Source: a virus. Taken from it: a DNA stretch of 64,000 nt. The translations under genes and the position numbers were made by a program. Location: IMG/VR virus record IMGVR_UViG_3300037264_006630, positions 62,001-126,000 of that record; one strand, given 5' to 3'. Below the pieces are notes generated by a model, which was not told the DNA's origin, did no database searches, and saw only the letters and a program-made list of their open reading frames with translations. Shown one piece after another: positions 58,821 through 64,000 of the stretch; within the stretch, counting starts at the first letter, position 1; each line of letters begins with the position of its first letter.

Positions 58821-59243
58821 ATGGGCTCTCCCGTCGTTCACCGCAAGCGGAACTTCGCCACGAAGTCGATCGAGGAAGTGGCGTTCGATGTGATGTTCCG
58901 CGGGTTCCGCTGCACGAGCTGCGGCAACCCCAGGCCCTGCATCCGCATCCAGATGTTCTGCGCGATCGACGACCTGCCGCCGGTCTGGAAGGTCGCGGTG
59001 GAGCGGATGAAAGCGGCCGGCGAGCTGCGCACCGTGAACCTCAAGACGAGCGACCCGAACAAGCCCAAGCCCGGCATCCGGGTGGGTGAGGCGTACGCCT
59101 GCCATTCCTGCAAGCGCGAGCTCGAGATCGCGGCGGCCAGGGCGCCGAGCTTCTACGTGGTGGCGATCGATCGGCAGGAGCAGACGGCGGGCGCGCAGGT
59201 CCAGGGCGGGCTGATCCTGCTCCCCTCCCACGCCGGGGGGTGA
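58821..59243 (+). CDS. Hypothetical zinc-ribbon protein of the head cluster
   Basis: 140 residues. CTSCGNPRPC and FCAID, later CHSCKREL, suggest zinc. Late-type leaderless promoter and position before the minor head gene suggest a late function. Confidence 0.7.
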   Translation: MGSPVVHRKRNFATKSIEEVAFDVMFRGFRCTSCGNPRPCIRIQMFCAIDDLPPVWKVAVERMKAAGELRTVNLKTSDPNKPKPGIRVGEAYACHSCKRELEIAAARAPSFYVVAIDRQEQTAGAQVQGGLILLPSHAGG

Positions 59244-59246
59244 GGC

Positions 59247-60695
59247 GTGGACCTCAAGCGCTACCTCGCGATCCTCCGCGAGCAACGGCACCGGCTGGAG
59301 GTGATGGCGAGGGTCCAGGGGGTGGTGCCGCTCCGGGGGGTCTACGACGCGCTGCTCGCCACCATCGCCAAGGGGTCAGGCGGCGGGAAGATGGACCGAG
59401 GCCAGCAGATTGAGATCATGCAGCGCGCGCGGCAGGCGATGTCGCGGTTCGTCCGCTCCGGCGCCGACGTGCTCAACATCGCCGCGGCCCACGTCGTCAC
59501 CGCCACCGCCGGGCAGGCGTTCGGCGTGATGTCGGCGCTCGAGCGGGACCGGACAGGACGACCGCTGATCATGTCCGACCGTGCCCGCGACGCGATCGCG
59601 TCGGCAGGGCCCAAGCCCGGAACGCTCATCGGCGCGCACCAGCGCAGCCTCGCCAGGTACGGCGCCCACGTCGTCACCCGGATCGACGAGCAGGTGAGTG
59701 CCGGGCTGGCGCTGGGGGAGACGCACACCGAGGTCATCGACCGGGTGATGGGAGCAGCCGACCTCGAGTGGTACCAGGCCGACCGCATCGCGCGCACCGA
59801 GCTTTCCTACGCCGGCAACAGCGCGGCGCGCGCGGCGATCGGCAAGGAGCACGAGATCCTGGGCGATGTGTACTCGCAGTGGACCGAGAACGCCGACGAG
59901 GACGGGCGACCGCTGGACGACATCGTGTGCGTCGACTCGCTGGCGCTGCACGGTCAGATCGCCGGGCCCGGTCAACTCTTCGTCATGCCGCCTACCTCGG
60001 TCTACCCGGACGCTCGTGGGCGCACCGAGGTCCCCCTCAAGATGATCGGCATGACCTGGGCCCATCCGCCAAACCGTCCGAACGACCGCTCCGTGATCGG
60101 ACCCTGGCGTCCGCATTGGGCGACCCCAGGTTGGCGCTGGGAGGAAGAGGCCCGCATCGACAAGCGGAAGTCGCTCGAGGATGCCGAGCCGGGACAGGAA
60201 GAGCCGGCGAGCGAAGAAGACCTGGCCGCCGCGCGCCGGGTGCAGGTGCAGTCGGCCAAGGCGTTGGCGCAGACCCAGGGCGAGGCACCGCGTGGACTCA
60301 GTGGGCGTCCGCGCCAGCCGCCGGACGCTCCGGCTGTCCCGGGCGCCGCGCCGCGCCGCGCATCGGTCGCGGCTCCAGTCGTCGCTCCGCCCGGCGGCGG
60401 ACGATCGGCTCCTCCGGCCCGGACGATTCCCGCTGCCACGCCAGGTGCGCGGCCTACGCTGCTCCCGGCGCCGACCATCGCCGAAGGTCGCGCCCGCGCC
60501 TTGGAGTCGACGGGCACGCCGCAACAGCGCGCGCAGGAGTTCCTCCTGGATCGCGCCAAGCGGCGAGACTCCGCAGACGAGGCAATGCGGACGATCGACA
60601 AGATCGTGGCAGACGCGGCCTCTGCCGCCGCCAAGGATATGCCACCTCCGAAGCCATCACGGCCGCATCCCAAGCCGCCCAAGAAGGGCAAGTAG
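59247..60695 (+). CDS. Minor head / head morphogenesis protein (SPP1 gp7, Mu gpF-like)
   Basis: 482 residues from GTG. Residues about 171-195 (EWYQADRIARTELSYAGNSA) match the conserved core of the phage head-morphogenesis family, followed by YSQWTENADEDGRP and a Cys/His-containing segment. The C-terminal 180 residues are a Pro/Ala-rich low-complexity tail. These proteins bind the portal and assist prohead assembly. In related phages the gene directly follows the portal; here 26 kb separates them. Confidence 0.85.
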   Translation: MDLKRYLAILREQRHRLEVMARVQGVVPLRGVYDALLATIAKGSGGGKMDRGQQIEIMQRARQAMSRFVRSGADVLNIAAAHVVTATAGQAFGVMSALERDRTGRPLIMSDRARDAIASAGPKPGTLIGAHQRSLARYGAHVVTRIDEQVSAGLALGETHTEVIDRVMGAADLEWYQADRIARTELSYAGNSAARAAIGKEHEILGDVYSQWTENADEDGRPLDDIVCVDSLALHGQIAGPGQLFVMPPTSVYPDARGRTEVPLKMIGMTWAHPPNRPNDRSVIGPWRPHWATPGWRWEEEARIDKRKSLEDAEPGQEEPASEEDLAAARRVQVQSAKALAQTQGEAPRGLSGRPRQPPDAPAVPGAAPRRASVAAPVVAPPGGGRSAPPARTIPAATPGARPTLLPAPTIAEGRARALESTGTPQQRAQEFLLDRAKRRDSADEAMRTIDKIVADAASAAAKDMPPPKPSRPHPKPPKKGK

Positions 60696-60716
60696 ACCAC
60701 GCTCCGCACACTTGAC

Positions 60717-60750
60717 CTTGCGCGCGCTTCTGCGCGCTCGGCATCCTCCG
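60717..60750 (+). promoter_or_regulatory. Type C late promoter
   Basis: CTTGCG (60717-60722), N19 with a GCGCGC-TTCT-GCGCGC hairpin, CATCCT (60742-60747). The transcript has a short 5' UTR with the SD TAGGAGG (60759-60764 area) before ATG 60775. Confidence 0.65.
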
Positions 60751-60774
60751 GCGCAAGTAGGAGGATTGCCACCC

Positions 60775-61122
60775 ATGTTCCCCGCCGCATCGCCCATCGC
60801 GAGCCCCCTGATCGGGGGTGACCCCGCCGTCACTCCGGTCGCAGCCCCCCTGCCCGAGCCCGCCGCCGCCTGGTCGGAGGCCGCCGCGCAGGCGGTGAAG
60901 GACCACGCCGCCCTCATCGCGTCGGTCACCTCCGCGCTCGAGAACGCCGAGGAGAGCGACTTCTGCGAGAAGCCCGACGAGGATCTCATGAAGGCCGCGC
61001 TCGTCACCCTCACCGGCATGACCGCCGATCTGGCCAAGGTCGTCGAGGCAGCGAAGGTCGCCGTCGAGGACGAAGCCGAGGCCGCCGAGCAGGCTGCCGC
61101 GGAAGCCGCTCCCCCGGGCTGA
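60775..61122 (+). CDS. Hypothetical acidic head-cluster protein
   Basis: 115 residues: Pro/Ala-rich start, helical middle (HAALIASVTSALENAEESDF) and an acidic Ala/Glu-rich C-terminus. Strong SD TAGGAGG. Possibly an assembly cofactor. Confidence 0.7.
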   Translation: MFPAASPIASPLIGGDPAVTPVAAPLPEPAAAWSEAAAQAVKDHAALIASVTSALENAEESDFCEKPDEDLMKAALVTLTGMTADLAKVVEAAKVAVEDEAEAAEQAAAEAAPPG

Positions 61123-61124
61123 CC

Positions 61125-61508
61125 ATGGCCGACCTCGCCGACATCGCGCTTTGCGTCACCGCCGCTCGAGCCGTCACCTCGACGAGCCTGAGCGGTAGTC
61201 ATGCGAAGTACGAGGCCACCGAGGCGTTCGACCGCATCGAGACGCGCACCATCGACCTCGAAACCGACAGCCCCGAGAGCGTGGCCTTCGGTGATCTTCC
61301 GTCGGCGGCGCTCGTCATGCTCCAGTCTCCCGGGGGCAAGGTTCGCGCCCGCCTGACCTCGGCCGATGGGACCTTGCAGTCGGTCCCCGTCGACCCGGTG
61401 GCGTTCATCCTCTCCCTCACCGTCCCCATCACCGCCATCGACCTGACCCGGGTTGCCGGGTCTCCCACCGTCCGTGTCAGCGCCACCCTCGGCGCGCCAA
61501 CTGTCTGA
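61125..61508 (+). CDS. Probable virion structural protein
   Basis: 127 residues, beta-rich (ALVMLQSPGGKVRARLTSAD; FILSLTVPITAIDLTRVAG). Lies 2 nt after the preceding gene in the head cluster. Head decoration or fibre-base role possible. Confidence 0.7.
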   Translation: MADLADIALCVTAARAVTSTSLSGSHAKYEATEAFDRIETRTIDLETDSPESVAFGDLPSAALVMLQSPGGKVRARLTSADGTLQSVPVDPVAFILSLTVPITAIDLTRVAGSPTVRVSATLGAPTV

Positions 61509-61526
61509 CCTCACAGGAGCCCCGCC

Positions 61527-61970
61527 ATGCCGACCGAGTTCACCGTCACGTCCGCCCTCGAGCAGCTCAACCCCAACTACCTCGCGGACGCGCTCCGCAG
61601 GCTCCACATCGGGCTCCGCGAGGCCGGCGTCAAGGTGGCGGTCGCCGCCAGCGTGCAGACCCCGGCGGTCGGCCGCGGCACGATCGAGAGCCCCAAGGTC
61701 ACCGTGGCCACCGTCGTGGCGACCTTCGACCCGCCGATCGCGGCGGTGAAGGCGCTGCGCGTCACCTCGGGCGCGGCGACCGGCGGTCGCATCCTGCTCG
61801 ATGCCGCCGGCACCGCCGCGCAGATCGGCACCTCCGGCGTGTACGCGGCCGTCATCTCCGACGACGGCTCGACGATCACGTTCGAGGCCACCATCACCGG
61901 CTTCGTGATCTCGTACATCCCGCGCCTGTCGGCGGCCGACCTCGCCGCCAAGTTCTACCCCCTGACCTGA
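61527..61970 (+). CDS. Probable virion structural protein
   Basis: 147 residues, beta-rich with Ala/Thr/Val composition (VTSGAATGGRILLDAAGTAA; STITFEATITGFVISYIPRL). SD-like AGGAG upstream. Position suggests a head decoration protein; no family match recognised. Confidence 0.7.
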   Translation: MPTEFTVTSALEQLNPNYLADALRRLHIGLREAGVKVAVAASVQTPAVGRGTIESPKVTVATVVATFDPPIAAVKALRVTSGAATGGRILLDAAGTAAQIGTSGVYAAVISDDGSTITFEATITGFVISYIPRLSAADLAAKFYPLT

Positions 61971-62133
61971 TCGCTTCGGCGACTGGTCAGCGGTTCGACG
62001 CCGCACTCACCCCGAACACGTCAACCCTTCACCCCTGAACCGTCCGCTTCACCCACAGTCGTCTCGCTGTCTACGCTCACGCGAACAACGGCGGAACAAT
62101 CAGTTGGAAGAAACGGGACCCTGAAAGGCAAGC
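61971..62133 (+). promoter_or_regulatory. Leader of the scaffold-like gene
   Basis: 163 bp without a gene. GCTTCA (about 62048) and TCTACG (62072) with an 18-bp spacer may be a weak type C promoter. GAAAGG lies 8 nt before ATG 62134. Confidence 0.4.
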
Positions 62134-63270
62134 ATGACGGTCGCAGCCAACGCCACGGACCCTCCAGCCCAGCCTGCCCCGCCGCCACCGGCGAGTGCGG
62201 CCACGGCCGATCCCCCATCGCCAGTGGCCGCGCCCATCCCGCCCGAGAGCCAGCCCCAGGTCGTCTTCGAGGTCCCGCCCGTCTCGCCGGTTGTCCCGGC
62301 AGTCGTGGTGGCGCCCGCGCCGACCGAGGTGACGCCACCGCCCCAAGTCGTCCCGCCTCCCACGCCATCGCCCGAGTCGCCCCCGGTCACTGCGGTTCCC
62401 GCCGCTCCCGATCCGGATCTCGACGAAGACGACGTGAAGGAGGGCGCGGTCGCCAAGGGCGATGTCCTGACCGTCCCCCGCAAGTCGTTCAACGGACGCA
62501 TGTCGCGCGAGCGCCGCAAGGGACGCGAGGCCGCCGAAGAGAAGCTCCTCCAGCCAGTGCTGGCCGCGGGGTTCACCTCCTTCGCCGACGTTCTCGAGCA
62601 CGCCACGAAGTACAAGCAGCAACAGGCCAAGGCCAAGGAGATCCCCGTGACCGTTCCCGCAGTCGTTCCCATCCCCGATCCCGCGGCCATCGCCGCGACC
62701 ACCCAGCCGCCGGGCACGCCGCCGCCCCTGATCGCGCCCCCCCCGAGCGGTCAGCCGCCGGGCGACGGTCGCACCCTGTCGGCCGAGGAGCGCAAGAGCC
62801 AGCGGATGGCGCGCCAGCAGGCGGCGCAGGCCGAGGCCGATCGCAAGGCCGCGGTCGAGCGGTCCAACGCCGAAGTCGCCGCGGCCAAGGCCGAGACGGA
62901 CCGCATCAAGGCGCGGACCACGATCGGCTACAAGCTGGCCGCCGAGCGCCCGGTCGACATCGAGTTCGCGCTCGCGCGCTACGACACCCACGTCGCCACC
63001 CTGGACGACGCCGGCAAGGCGGCGCTCGCCACCACCGACGGCTGGAACAAGTGGATGGCCGACTTCAAGAAGGCCAACCCGTTCCTCTTCGCCTCGCCAG
63101 CGCCGACGCAGGTCCCGGCCACCACCGGCCCCGTCGTCATCCCGCCCCCGGCCCCCGGCCCCGCCGCGGTCGGCGCGGTCGCGGGCGACGGTGCCAAGAT
63201 CGACGCGCGCACCATGACCCCGGCGGCGTACGCGCAGCTCAAGCAGCAACGCGGCCTGGCCGCACGCTGA
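62134..63270 (+). CDS. Scaffold-like protein
   Basis: 378 residues. The first 95 are Pro/Ala/Val-rich; then a charged helix (RMSRERRKGREAAEEKLLQP) and a coiled coil (QQAAQAEADRKAAVERSNAE). The C-terminus is again Pro/Ala-rich with a final helix (YAQLKQQRGLAA). Location right before the capsid gene and coiled-coil composition suit a scaffolding protein; no protease motif is seen. Confidence 0.65.
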   Translation: MTVAANATDPPAQPAPPPPASAATADPPSPVAAPIPPESQPQVVFEVPPVSPVVPAVVVAPAPTEVTPPPQVVPPPTPSPESPPVTAVPAAPDPDLDEDDVKEGAVAKGDVLTVPRKSFNGRMSRERRKGREAAEEKLLQPVLAAGFTSFADVLEHATKYKQQQAKAKEIPVTVPAVVPIPDPAAIAATTQPPGTPPPLIAPPPSGQPPGDGRTLSAEERKSQRMARQQAAQAEADRKAAVERSNAEVAAAKAETDRIKARTTIGYKLAAERPVDIEFALARYDTHVATLDDAGKAALATTDGWNKWMADFKKANPFLFASPAPTQVPATTGPVVIPPPAPGPAAVGAVAGDGAKIDARTMTPAAYAQLKQQRGLAAR

Positions 63271-63276
63271 CCCGAC

Positions 63277-63310
63277 CTTGCGCGCGGTGATTTCGCGCTC
63301 GTAGCCTTTC
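63277..63310 (+). promoter_or_regulatory. Type C late promoter
   Basis: CTTGCG (63277-63282), N19 with a GCGCG...CGCGC hairpin, TAGCCT (63302-63307). A roughly 30-nt leader carries the SD GGAGAA before ATG 63345. Confidence 0.65.
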
Positions 63311-63344
63311 TCGCACCACCTCTCTTCACCTCCCGGAGAACCCC

Positions 63345-64000
63345 ATGAGCATCCTCGACACGCCGTACTACCGCTCGCTGGTGCAGGACAACCTGATCAT
63401 CGCCGAGTTCCAGTTGGCCCTCTTCCCCCTCCTCCAGTTCCGGGACGAGGCGCTGCCCGAGGCGTGGGGCGAGAACACCGGCGACACCAAGATCTTCACC
63501 GCCAACGGCCTGCTCCCGACGCGGACCGCGCCGATCCGGCAGGGTGACGAGCCGCCCGTGGCCAACTACGGCCGCGAGCAGTGGGCGGTGACCCAGCAGG
63601 CGTACGGCACGTCGATCGACACCAACGTGCCGACCGCGACCCAGGCGGCGGTGAACCTGCTCCTCCAGGACATCAAGGAGCTCGGCCGGGCGGCGGGCCG
63701 TTCGATCAACCAGATCGCGCGCAACGTGATGTACAACGCGGCGCTCTCCGGCCACACCGTCTGCTACGGCGGCTCGGGCGGTTCGACGGTCACCATCCCG
63801 GTGCTCCGCCTGAACGGCCTCACCCGCGCCCGGCGCCCCGACCTCGCGGCCGGCTCGCCCGTCCGCTACGACACGGTGTCGGTGAGCAACCCGCTCCCGA
63901 TCAGGTGGGGCGCGACCCTGTCCACCACCGCGCTCGTGGTCGGCTACACCCCGACCTTCACGGGCGACGAGATCGGGCCCGGCACCATCACGCTGGCCGT
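63345..64000 (+). CDS. Probable major capsid protein (partial, runs off the window)
   Basis: 218 codons are visible. It begins MSILDTPYYRSLVQDNLIIA; GENTGDTKIFTANGLLPTRT, NYGREQWAVTQQAYGTSIDT and DIKELGRAAGRSINQIARNV follow the N-arm and spine pattern of HK97-fold capsid proteins. Its position after a scaffold-like gene, its own late promoter and good SD support the call. The C-terminal half is outside the window. Confidence 0.75.
   Translation, partial: MSILDTPYYRSLVQDNLIIAEFQLALFPLLQFRDEALPEAWGENTGDTKIFTANGLLPTRTAPIRQGDEPPVANYGREQWAVTQQAYGTSIDTNVPTATQAAVNLLLQDIKELGRAAGRSINQIARNVMYNAALSGHTVCYGGSGGSTVTIPVLRLNGLTRARRPDLAAGSPVRYDTVSVSNPLPIRWGATLSTTALVVGYTPTFTGDEIGPGTITLA

Overview
The window is a segment of a large, GC-rich tailed bacteriophage genome (class Caudoviricetes). 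It carries a recognisable packaging and head module: small and large terminase, an SPP1-type portal, a minor head protein, a scaffold-like protein and the start of a probable major capsid protein. Around these lie more than 100 tightly packed small genes, most of unknown function. I see no tRNA or rRNA genes, integrase, CRISPR array or ordinary metabolic operon. The host is not identifiable. Sigma54-like promoter signatures and Mom/IbrAB-type genes point to a GC-rich Proteobacteria- or Myxococcota-like host. The many leaderless genes would also suit other GC-rich phyla.

Layout: 1-1.0 kb (+) holds a gene end, a terminator hairpin, a SLOG-fold protein and a probable structural protein. 1.0-14.2 kb (-) is a series of coupled accessory operons with a secreted Cys-rich protein, a transposase-derived protein, a LuxR-type HTH protein, a GHKL ATPase/zincin fusion and an adenine methyltransferase/SNF2-helicase fusion. 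14.5-28.0 kb (+) holds small genes, a DUF1643 protein, an 825-residue modular protein, an ImmA/IrrE-like zincin, a HicB-like protein and a Mom-type DNA modification enzyme. 28.0-33.3 kb (+) holds the terminase and portal. 33.4-38.9 kb (-) holds accessory genes including a PP-loop ATPase. 39.2-58.8 kb (+) holds accessory genes including an LPD29-like protein, IbrA-GNAT-IbrB, a third PP-loop enzyme, small membrane proteins and a DnaA-domain-IV-like protein. 58.8-64 kb (+) holds head morphogenesis genes. The late cluster is thus split by about 25 kb of accessory genes.

The most striking feature is a repeated cis-regulatory system. (A) Eight type A promoters read TTGACS-N16/17-TAtnnT, followed exactly 7 nt later by ATG, so the mRNAs should be leaderless. 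(B) Fifteen type B promoters have an invariant GG-N10-GC core (TGGCAC-N5-nTGCW, sigma54-like). In fourteen of them this core lies 13-14 nt before ATG. Both types share one 26-bp operator, TTCGTGCG-N10-CGCACGAA (IR1). In type A it straddles the -10 and the start codon; in type B it abuts the -24 element. Nine type B promoters also have a second palindrome, GTGTCGTCGGCGACGACAC (IR2), centred 60-70 bp upstream of the GG. (C) A third promoter type, CTTGCG-N18/19-TAGCCT or CATCCT, sits mainly in front of virion genes, the probable structural gene at 613 and the secreted-protein gene. Promoter positions coincide with operon boundaries inferred independently from gene overlaps.

Within operons almost every junction is a 4-bp GTGA or ATGA stop/start overlap. 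This fixes most start codons and exposed genes shorter than 60 codons. Three frameshifts, two of them at mononucleotide runs (22.97, 23.05 and 34.38 kb), break otherwise intact genes; they may be assembly errors or real lesions. All functional calls come from reading motifs by eye; no database search was run.
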